From: a virus
DNA length: 23,126 bases
Reading direction: 5' to 3' (one strand)
IMG/VR virus record: IMGVR_UViG_3300008050_000335
Span: 1-23,126 of that record
The notes under the pieces are model-generated. The model made no database searches and was not told where the DNA came from. It saw only the letters and a list, made by a program, of their open reading frames with translations. Of this stretch, positions 1-6,289 are shown piece by piece. The stretch's first letter is position 1; every line of letters starts with the position of its first letter. The position numbers were made by a program, and so were the translations under genes.

Positions 1-63
1 ACGTTTCTAAAGATTCAAGCCGTTAACAGGTGAAAGTTAGAAACCGTCGCCGTAGGTAGCACG

Positions 64-96
64 CACACACACACACACACACGCACACACACACAC
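64..96. repeat. CA dinucleotide microsatellite
   Basis: Two runs of alternating CA, about 64-82 and 84-96, separated by a single G. Such runs are uncommon in compact phage genomes and prone to slippage, so copy number may vary between isolates or be misassembled. Confidence 0.9.
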
Positions 97-104
97 GAGC
101 GCAT

Positions 105-125
105 ACGCGTGACGCGTGACGCGTG
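105..125. repeat. 7-bp tandem repeat, ACGCGTG x3
   Basis: Three perfect contiguous copies of ACGCGTG. Each contains the palindrome ACGCGT. The array begins a few bases after the CA microsatellite and lies 11 bases before a second tandem array. Confidence 0.9.
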
Positions 126-136
126 ACATGGCGCAC

Positions 137-172
137 CACAATACCCACAATACCCACAATACCCACAATACC
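137..172. repeat. 9-bp tandem repeat, CACAATACC x4
   Basis: Four perfect contiguous copies of CACAATACC with no spacers. Short head-to-tail repeats of this size resemble replication iterons or the product of strand slippage. They are too short and regular for a CRISPR array. Confidence 0.9.
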
Positions 173-440
173 CGTAAACGTTGTACTGCTAGCCTATTGT
201 CCATAGAGGCCTCTCACAGGCCGCTCAGGACGTTTGACCCCTTATCCGTGTCTAGACATAGGGTGGCCTATATTCGGAGATGTCGAGGATCGTGCATATG
301 TAGGTGCGCCTGGAAAGAGCTCGCAGTTCCTGCGGAGCGAGGGGGGGTGGGGGGAAGGGGGTGCCCGACCGTAGGGAGGAGGACCCCTTTTCTCCCCCGA
401 CAATTTTTGCTATCCCCCAAAACTACCAGCAAACCATCCG

Positions 441-710
441 GACCCGATGGGTCACAGGGTGGGTCACACTATTGGGTCGGCTACCTATACAACGGTTTGA
501 CCCGACTTGACCCGATGACCCGACCATTTCGGAAAACTCTTAAAACTAATCTTTACTCTGTAGGAAATATATAGTAAATACCCCTTTTTGGTTATGTTAC
601 TAAATGATTGGGTCATTGGGTCATAATATAGAATATAGTAGTTAGTAAGGAGTTTTTTTTCGACCTGACCCGATTTGACCCGATAGGTTTTAGTTGGGTC
701 ATTTGGGTCA
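441..710. repeat. Array of GGGTCA/TGACCC hexamers in alternating orientation
   Basis: GGGTCA (or GGGTCG) is seen at 449, 461, 474, 610, 618, 696 and 705. Its complement TGACCC is seen at 498, 508, 516, 666 and 676, with a partial GACCC at 441. Copies form blocks of like orientation: three plus, three minus, two plus, two minus, two plus. Spacing within blocks is 8-13 bases. Many minus copies read TTGACCCGA and several plus copies TTGGGTCA. The last two blocks (666-683 and 694-710) face each other as an imperfect inverted repeat. AT-rich DNA lies between and after the blocks. The likely role is a binding array for an initiator or for the RHH protein encoded just downstream. Confidence 0.8.
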
Positions 711-748
711 ACTATACACATATATTTTTTTAGAAAAAGAGCGTTGCT

Positions 749-766
749 GGCAAATTATTATTTGCC
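749..766. promoter_or_regulatory. Perfect 7-bp-arm palindrome, candidate operator
   Basis: GGCAAAT, four bases, then ATTTGCC, ending 46 bases before the start codon of the RHH gene. There is no T-tract after it, so it is not an intrinsic terminator. RHH repressors often bind palindromes or repeats in their own promoters, so autoregulation is a reasonable guess. No clear sigma70 promoter could be placed with confidence in the AT-rich DNA around it. Confidence 0.4.
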
Positions 767-812
767 TTAACCCATAGATGAGTTAATTAGATTACTGCAA
801 AGGAGTTATGAA

Positions 813-1109
813 ATGGCACACGATAGTACTCATAAAATCCCCCAGCTTGAACGGGCTGCGGCAATCCTATTGGCTCAAGCGAAGATTATGAAGGGGGAAT
901 TACCGGAGTATGACAAGCGAGAAGTACGGGATCACAAGTTCACCCTGGTTCTCTCAGAGGCAGAACTGAGCAGACTTGAAGTCATAGCAGGGGCTACTGG
1001 GCAGTCTATGGCATCTGTTTTGAGAAAAGGCATGGACAAGGTCATACCCTCTGAATTAGAACAGTCTGTGGTTGAGCACGCGAATCTAGGAGGGTTCTTC
1101 GATGAGTAA
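813..1109 (+). CDS. Ribbon-helix-helix (CopG/Arc-like) DNA-binding protein
   Basis: A 98-residue protein. Residues about 41-80 fit a ribbon-helix-helix fold: a short beta strand (HKFTLVLS), a first helix (EAELSRLEVIAGATG), then a second helix (SMASVLRKGMDKVI) beginning with the usual small and hydroxyl residues. Such proteins dimerise and bind DNA through the strand, typically repressing their own operon or controlling plasmid copy number and partition. The start is supported by AAGGAG at 800-805, seven bases before the ATG. The gene sits directly after the GGGTCA array and palindrome, which are candidate targets. It overlaps the primase-helicase gene by 8 bases, so the two are probably translationally coupled. 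The fold assignment is by eye; the regulatory role is inferred. Confidence 0.72.
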   Translation: MAHDSTHKIPQLERAAAILLAQAKIMKGELPEYDKREVRDHKFTLVLSEAELSRLEVIAGATGQSMASVLRKGMDKVIPSELEQSVVEHANLGGFFDE

Positions 1110-3378
1110 TAGGTATGCACACCTGCCTGCAGTTGAAGATCTCACCTCTCAGGAATGGGTCTACAGAGACAGAACCTACACCACAGCGGAGGAGGCAAAC
1201 GCTGAATACCTCACTACCGGACTCTTCGAGAAGACCGGAACCATTAAGAAGCGGGACTGTAAAGCAGTAGGAACCCTTCTCCTGGACTTCGACCTCAAAG
1301 ACTGGCTCGTACACAAGTCCGATAAGTCGGAAGCCACCGTTAAGGAGATGCTGAGAAACTCCAGCGACAAAGCCTTAATGGACAAGCTGACAGAGTTCTG
1401 GGGATTCATTCAAGAGAACTTACCCATTGCCCCGACCACTGTTGTCTGCTCAGGCTACGGCTTTCACTGCTACTTCTGGCTCGACTACGAAGTAGACTCC
1501 TTCCCCGAAGTTTCAACAGTGCAGGATACAAACCGCAATCTCGTTGAATATATAAACGCTGCAGTAGACTTCGACCTCTGTGACACCGCTGTTGTTAACC
1601 CCGGAGAGCGCGTCACTCGGGCACCAGGCTCCTTCAACACCAAAGGCGGCAGCAAGAGACTCGTTAAGTTGGTTGCGGAGAAAGACTTTAAGTACAAGAT
1701 GGATGCCTTCAAAGCCTTCCGGATAAAGAAGGATGACCTATCGAACGGGGCCACCAAGGTAAAAGCCGCGACCTATGAGCAGGTTACCGTTGACTTTGAC
1801 GAAGTCGGAGACATTAAGTTCAAGGGAGGAAAGCTCAAAGACCTCGGAGAAGTTTCCGCTGCGCTCATAGAAGCAGTGAAAGAGGGACGCAGGGACCCTG
1901 GTGAGCATCTCCGGTGTGCCTGCCCCTTCCACTCGGGCAAGAGTGACGACTCCGCTTTCCTCCGACTGGGGCGTGACAACCAGCCTATGCTGAGTTGCTC
2001 GGGCTGCAAGATGACTTGGAGAGATAGCAGGTTCTCCAACGGAATGAGAATTGACGCAGCAGTGGCTGAACTACTCGACCGGACTGATAAAGGTAAGGTT
2101 AAGCCCTCCGCCAAGAACGTCACTATCGTTCTACGGCACGATAAACTCCTACGGGACAAGATCTACTTCAACGAAATGGACCACAACCCTTGGTTACTGG
2201 AAGATTGCTCGTCCCTATTTGCCCCCACAGGAGGCAGGCCAGAGGGTAGACCTTGGCAAGATGATGACGAATGCCTCCTTCGGGCATACATCCGAGACAC
2301 CTATAATGTAGAAATCGGTTTGACAAAGGTCTTTGAAGGTTGCAAGGAGGTCGCCCTGCGGAATCCTCGCCACCCCCTACGAGATTCTCTAGTTGCAGCA
2401 CGCAAGCACTGGATAGACTCAGGAAGGCCTACTGTACTAGACACTTGGTTCCGAAATGTATTCCCAGAAGTAGTTGACAATGACCTCCATAGGGCTTATG
2501 CACGGCGTTTTTTGCTCGGAATGGTATCTAGAATCTTCAAGCCAGGCACTAAGTTTGATAATATTCTGATCCTAGTAGGCGAACAGGGCGCAAGAAAGTC
2601 CACCTTCGTCCGAGAACTGGCAGGAGACTCCTACGCTGGAGAATCTCACCTCGACTTCCAGAACAATCGCAGTTGTGTGGAGCAGATATCAGGGTCTTGG
2701 CTCTACGAAGTCGCAGAATTTGACCGCTATGGGCCTAAAGAGCAGGCACTATTGAAGGGATTCCTCAGTGTTCAAGAGGATAAAGTGCGTAGAGCCTACG
2801 GTAGGCACGCAACTATCGCCCCTAGGACTACCTGTTTCGTCGGTACGTCAAACAAACAAGACATTTTGGTAGATGAAACGGGATCTCGCCGCTACTGGGT
2901 CATCGAAGTAGGCGAAAAAGTGAACATCGAGTGGCTCCGTGCCCATAGGGATGAACTTTTAGGCGAGGCTACGGACTGTTATATGCGCAGAAAGGGCGAA
3001 AACTACTTCCTGCACCTCACTCCAGAGCTTGAAGCGCAGAGGAATCAGCACAATGAGGACCAATTCAAGGCTACTCACGAACTTGCGCCTACGATTGCAC
3101 AGGCATTTAGCGTTAAGTCTATGATTATGCACCGGTTAGACCCCTCAAAGTTCACTGCATCGGAGGTTGCTGACGCTATGGGCATCTCTATCCGAGATCA
3201 GAAGTTAAGAAAGTACGCTATTCCGAATGCTTTGCGCGAATTAGGCTGCACTAAGAGCAAAAACAAGGTCAAACACAAGGGGATTCGCGTCAGAGTGTGG
3301 ACTTATCAAGCCGCAGCGGACGCATACACCCCCCAAGAGGGCGAGGGCTTCACGCTCGAGGGCGTAATCAGTGCTTGA
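1102..3378 (+). CDS. Bifunctional PrimPol primase-VirE/D5-type helicase
   Basis: A 758-residue replication protein. Residues about 1-210 look like an archaeo-eukaryotic primase (PrimPol) domain: an acidic motif LLDFDLKD (D62, D64), then SGYGFHCYF with H122, and a third motif around DFDLCD followed by RAPGSFNTKGG, the form common in phage and plasmid primases. Residues 272-302 carry a zinc-finger pattern, CACPFH then CSGC (C272, C274, H277, C299, C302). The C-terminal part is a VirE-like superfamily 3 ATPase: Walker A GEQGARKST (493-501, K499), an acidic LYEVAEFD (534-541) in the Walker B position, and TGSRRYW (593-599) with probable arginine fingers. It would synthesise primers and unwind the origin. 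It follows the repeat array and the RHH gene. The start ATG lies inside the preceding gene's end. Confidence 0.9.
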   Translation: MSNRYAHLPAVEDLTSQEWVYRDRTYTTAEEANAEYLTTGLFEKTGTIKKRDCKAVGTLLLDFDLKDWLVHKSDKSEATVKEMLRNSSDKALMDKLTEFWGFIQENLPIAPTTVVCSGYGFHCYFWLDYEVDSFPEVSTVQDTNRNLVEYINAAVDFDLCDTAVVNPGERVTRAPGSFNTKGGSKRLVKLVAEKDFKYKMDAFKAFRIKKDDLSNGATKVKAATYEQVTVDFDEVGDIKFKGGKLKDLGEVSAALIEAVKEGRRDPGEHLRCACPFHSGKSDDSAFLRLGRDNQPMLSCSGCKMTWRDSRFSNGMRIDAAVAELLDRTDKGKVKPSAKNVTIVLRHDKLLRDKIYFNEMDHNPWLLEDCSSLFAPTGGRPEGRPWQDDDECLLRAYIRDTYNVEIGLTKVFEGCKEVALRNPRHPLRDSLVAARKHWIDSGRPTVLDTWFRNVFPEVVDNDLHRAYARRFLLGMVSRIFKPGTKFDNILILVGEQGARKSTFVRELAGDSYAGESHLDFQNNRSCVEQISGSWLYEVAEFDRYGPKEQALLKGFLSVQEDKVRRAYGRHATIAPRTTCFVGTSNKQDILVDETGSRRYWVIEVGEKVNIEWLRAHRDELLGEATDCYMRRKGENYFLHLTPELEAQRNQHNEDQFKATHELAPTIAQAFSVKSMIMHRLDPSKFTASEVADAMGISIRDQKLRKYAIPNALRELGCTKSKNKVKHKGIRVRVWTYQAAADAYTPQEGEGFTLEGVISA

Positions 3379-4117
3379 CAACAAACTATATGGGAGACCT
3401 AGGCCCCACGCCCCCGTATATCTGGAGTACTGCAACCTCTACCCCTTCAAAGGGTCCCGGTTAGACGAACTTTGTGAGTTTATGGGGCGTTGGAAGGGCA
3501 AACCTTCGGGATTTTTGTACGGACATATGCGTTCTAAGGCCTTTTTCATGGTAACTCCGCCCTACTGGCCCCATTTTGCCAAGGATACACTGGCCAGGCT
3601 GGGCAATATCGGCTTCGGGCCCTATGATGTAGCGTGTGCGGCCCTCTTATCCCCCCCTCCTAGCAGTGAAAACAAGAAATCCTACTGGATGTGCAGGACT
3701 GTGCAGCTGGTTAAGGCCTATTGCTTGGGACTTCCGGTAGCTTGGCCTAAGAAAAGGCAACCACTTTGCCAAGAAGAGGACGTTGAGTACGCATATCAAC
3801 GCGATTTCATCCTAGGATTGGAGTTGTTGAGCAAATATCTGCCGTTTTTGAGCCACGTCTGGGGCGTAAACTACCGTTTGGTGCCCTCTATCATCGGATA
3901 TCAGGACAGATACCTAGAACGGTACGAATTAAAGCAGCGTCTTAGCGACGAACCCCTCTGGATTACCCTAAAAGAGTTGAAAGAGCTCCCTGTAATCCCA
4001 AAAAAGTACATAGAGTCCCCCCAGAGTTTGAGATATCTAGGCGCAACCCCCCGAGCCACCCTTAATAAATTCACTGAAGCAGCAAAACCCTACAAGGAGT
4101 TGATACATGGCACTTAA
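3371..4117 (+). CDS. Conserved-looking protein of unknown function
   Basis: A 248-residue protein that I do not recognise. It is rich in aromatic residues and proline (for example TPPYWPHF and GVNYRL) and has scattered cysteines, without a zinc-binding pattern, signal peptide or clear membrane segment. The proposed start is a GTG inside the last codons of the primase-helicase gene, giving an 8-base overlap. The next in-frame ATG is about 38 residues in and would discard a protein-like segment. Its end overlaps the next gene by 11 bases. Its place between the replication and packaging genes, tightly coupled to both, says it is real and co-expressed with them but does not reveal its job. Confidence 0.8.
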   Translation: MLDNKLYGRPRPHAPVYLEYCNLYPFKGSRLDELCEFMGRWKGKPSGFLYGHMRSKAFFMVTPPYWPHFAKDTLARLGNIGFGPYDVACAALLSPPPSSENKKSYWMCRTVQLVKAYCLGLPVAWPKKRQPLCQEEDVEYAYQRDFILGLELLSKYLPFLSHVWGVNYRLVPSIIGYQDRYLERYELKQRLSDEPLWITLKELKELPVIPKKYIESPQSLRYLGATPRATLNKFTEAAKPYKELIHGT

Positions 4118-4517
4118 GAAGCAGAAGAAGAGCGCAGTCGCGGTTTCTACAGACCCAAATGAAGAGTATATCACTTGGCTTACCTTAGTTCCCGCTAAGG
4201 AAAGGAACCGTATGTCGGAAATGATAAAGAATCACCCGCTAGATTCGTTTGGTGACCTATCAGAACTGACCAAAAAGATCACTGCAGAGGTTCTAGCAGG
4301 CACGTTAAGCCCTTCTGTGGCCAAGACTATACTAGACTTCGTCCAAACGCTATTCACTTGCATAGGGGCCGCCTCAGCGGAAACCTCAAGGACAGGCGGC
4401 GGCTCTGCGGAGTTGTCTGCGCTAGAAACTTTAGCAGAAAGTTCTCAGCAAATACAGGACACTGTCATAGACTTTGCTACAGTAGACGTAACCCCATCAA
4501 TTTTTAACAAGAACTAG
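4107..4517 (+). CDS. Probable terminase small subunit
   Basis: A 136-residue protein placed immediately before the large terminase. It has a lysine-rich N-terminus (ALKKQKKS), a helical central region (about 20-95) including LSELTKKITAEVLAGTLSP and a hydrophobic helix VAKTILDFVQTLF, and an acidic, serine-rich tail. Small terminases are short DNA-binding oligomers that recognise the packaging site and stimulate the large subunit. Length and position fit, but I see no decisive helix-turn-helix motif, so the function is inferred mainly from gene order. AAGGAG at 4094-4099 supports the ATG. The start overlaps the previous gene by 11 bases, and the stop TAG is part of the SD of TerL. Confidence 0.5.
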   Translation: MALKKQKKSAVAVSTDPNEEYITWLTLVPAKERNRMSEMIKNHPLDSFGDLSELTKKITAEVLAGTLSPSVAKTILDFVQTLFTCIGAASAETSRTGGGSAELSALETLAESSQQIQDTVIDFATVDVTPSIFNKN

Positions 4518-4525
4518 GAGGTAGA

Positions 4526-6286
4526 GTGGCTAAAAAGAAGGAAGAGGCGGTAGTCCAGACCATCGATTGGACGAAAGCCTCCCCTCAAATCGTAGATCTT
4601 ATGAAGGACCCTGCTATATCCCTGCCTCGGTACGGCTATGTCGTAGACCAGAAGACGAATGGTACGATTCGGTATGATCCTTACCGGATTACGCACAATA
4701 TGCAGGCTACCATCATCAAGTTCTTCTCGGACTCCCCGCAAACGCAGCATAATCAGGACGTTTGGCTTAATGTTCTGAAGTATCGGCAGGGAGGCGCGTC
4801 TACTACCGCAGTGTTCGCGGCATTCCCCGAAACTGCGTGGTCACCCGGCTCAGACCTTGTTGTTATCGCGGATAATAAGGAGCGTGCGAAGTACTTGCAG
4901 CACAGGCTCCACCAACTCTACACATTCTGGCCAGATGAGGTAAAGCCTGCGAAGGTTCCCCAGTCTGAACGCAACCAGATGACCTTCGACTCGCGTGTTG
5001 GCGGAAAAATTCGCGTGCTTTCAGCGGAACAAGGCGCAGTTGGTATCGGTCAGTCACCGTCTGCTATGGTCGCGTCTGAGATTCCCTTCTGGCCCAACGC
5101 TGATGAGGCTCTTGGACTCATTACCCCATCAATGATTAATAGGGACAGAGGTAAGATGCTATGGGAGTCCACTCCCGCACCGGCTAACGCACCCTCGGTA
5201 GATGCTTGGAGAAATCTCTACGAAGACGGCAAGAGGGGGGACGGTCGCTGGCGTTCAGTCTTCTTCCCCTACTGGGATGGGAAGTTATGCGCTAGGGCCT
5301 GGCGGTCTGACTGGAGTCTCACCAATGAAGAGGCTCGTATGATGGAGCGGTACGGCGATCAAGGGCTGCAGCTATGCAACCTTGCATTCCGACGCTATAT
5401 CATGGACACTGTCCCCGAGTTCAGGCGCGTCCCAGAACTGTTCAACGTATACTACCCATCGGACGATGTCACCTGCTGGATGGCTTCGGACAATGCCGTG
5501 CTCGGGCAGCATCTGCTCGAACGGCACGCAAAGGCTAAGTTATTGGAGTGGAAAGGGCCCTACATGGAGTACGAGCAGCCCGAAGCAGCGGCTCAGTACG
5601 TCATCGGGGTTGATCCCGCCGGTCATGCAGCGCGAGATCACGCATCGTTTCAAGTGCTAAAGGTCTATGAGGGCGAATGGACTCAGGTCGCTTGTTATGC
5701 TGCACATACAGACCCTCTAGCGTTTACTAATAAGTTGCACGCAGTAGGGCTTAAGTATAACAAGGCCAGACTAGCCATCGAGTCCAACGGTGTTGGGCAA
5801 GGTACTATCACACTGCTCAGACAACTGGGCTACCCCGAGATTATCTATGAGAAACCCTTTAGGCCTGGAATTACATCTACTCTCCAGAGCAAAGACAAGA
5901 TGCTCGCAGGGCTTCAAGACGCGCTGCTCGATACCCTTGAGCTTCGGGACCTTGATACTCTCAGCCAACTTCAGACTTACGGCCATGACAAAAAAATCGA
6001 AGAAGCGTCCAGCGCGGTGCAACTAAGAGGCAAGGTAGGGAAGGGCCGACGTGAGCGTCATCACTGGGATAAGGTATCAGCGTTGATGCTAGGTATCGAA
6101 GGTGCCAGGGAGTGGATGCCCCGCAGGTTCAAGCCTAAGCCTCCCGAGGAAGAAAAGCAAGTTTTAAATTTCTCTGAATATAGTTATAATCAAATTCAAG
6201 AATTTAAAAAGCAACAAGGGGACACTGAGATAAAGGATAAGAGGGCAGGCCACACCAAAACTCGCTATAGGAAGCAAAGGAGATAA
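4526..6286 (+). CDS. Terminase large subunit (packaging ATPase and nuclease)
   Basis: A 586-residue motor that translocates and cuts DNA at the portal. The ATPase half shows a displaced-lysine Walker A, LKYRQGGAST (84-93, K85). This form occurs in several phage terminases in place of GxxxxGKT. A Walker B-like strand MVASEIPFW follows, with E185 the likely catalytic glutamate and serine where aspartate is usual. The coupling motif is LWESTPAP (212-219). The nuclease half has the RNase H-like acidic triad: D363 in VIGVDPAG, E419 in LAIESNG and D515 in HHWDKVSAL. The start is GTG with AGGAGG at 4516-4521; that SD contains the previous gene's amber stop. The tail beyond about 530 is charged and low in complexity, as is common in this family. 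Confidence 0.95.
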   Translation: MAKKKEEAVVQTIDWTKASPQIVDLMKDPAISLPRYGYVVDQKTNGTIRYDPYRITHNMQATIIKFFSDSPQTQHNQDVWLNVLKYRQGGASTTAVFAAFPETAWSPGSDLVVIADNKERAKYLQHRLHQLYTFWPDEVKPAKVPQSERNQMTFDSRVGGKIRVLSAEQGAVGIGQSPSAMVASEIPFWPNADEALGLITPSMINRDRGKMLWESTPAPANAPSVDAWRNLYEDGKRGDGRWRSVFFPYWDGKLCARAWRSDWSLTNEEARMMERYGDQGLQLCNLAFRRYIMDTVPEFRRVPELFNVYYPSDDVTCWMASDNAVLGQHLLERHAKAKLLEWKGPYMEYEQPEAAAQYVIGVDPAGHAARDHASFQVLKVYEGEWTQVACYAAHTDPLAFTNKLHAVGLKYNKARLAIESNGVGQGTITLLRQLGYPEIIYEKPFRPGITSTLQSKDKMLAGLQDALLDTLELRDLDTLSQLQTYGHDKKIEEASSAVQLRGKVGKGRRERHHWDKVSALMLGIEGAREWMPRRFKPKPPEEEKQVLNFSEYSYNQIQEFKKQQGDTEIKDKRAGHTKTRYRKQRR

Positions 6287-6289
6287 TCG

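Larger units (their letters stand above)
1..812. other. Non-coding, repeat-rich control region (putative replication origin)
   Basis: No convincing gene is seen in these 812 bases. The open frames here run through simple repeats and lack SD sites. In order the region holds a CA microsatellite (about 64-96), three copies of a 7-bp unit (105-125), four copies of a 9-bp unit (137-172), a G-tract (341-361), a dense array of GGGTCA/TGACCC hexamers (449-710, with an outlier at 235), AT-rich stretches (about 540-610, 625-660 and 711-740) and an 18-bp palindrome (749-766). Short repeats plus AT-rich DNA directly upstream of a primase-helicase gene is the usual arrangement of an iteron-type origin; that role is inferred. 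Confidence 0.6.

Noticed and set aside
137-172. CRISPR array
   Set aside because: Repeats are 9 bp, contiguous and without spacers.
116-574. Open frame of 152 codons through the tandem repeats (HNTHNTHNT)
   Set aside because: Its sequence is the translation of the 9-bp repeat and G-tract, it lacks an SD and is not protein-like; other frames at 304-510 and 485-721 were rejected for the same reason.
1-812. tRNA or other structured RNA gene in the left non-coding region
   Set aside because: No cloverleaf or acceptor end could be traced; structure here is explained by repeats.
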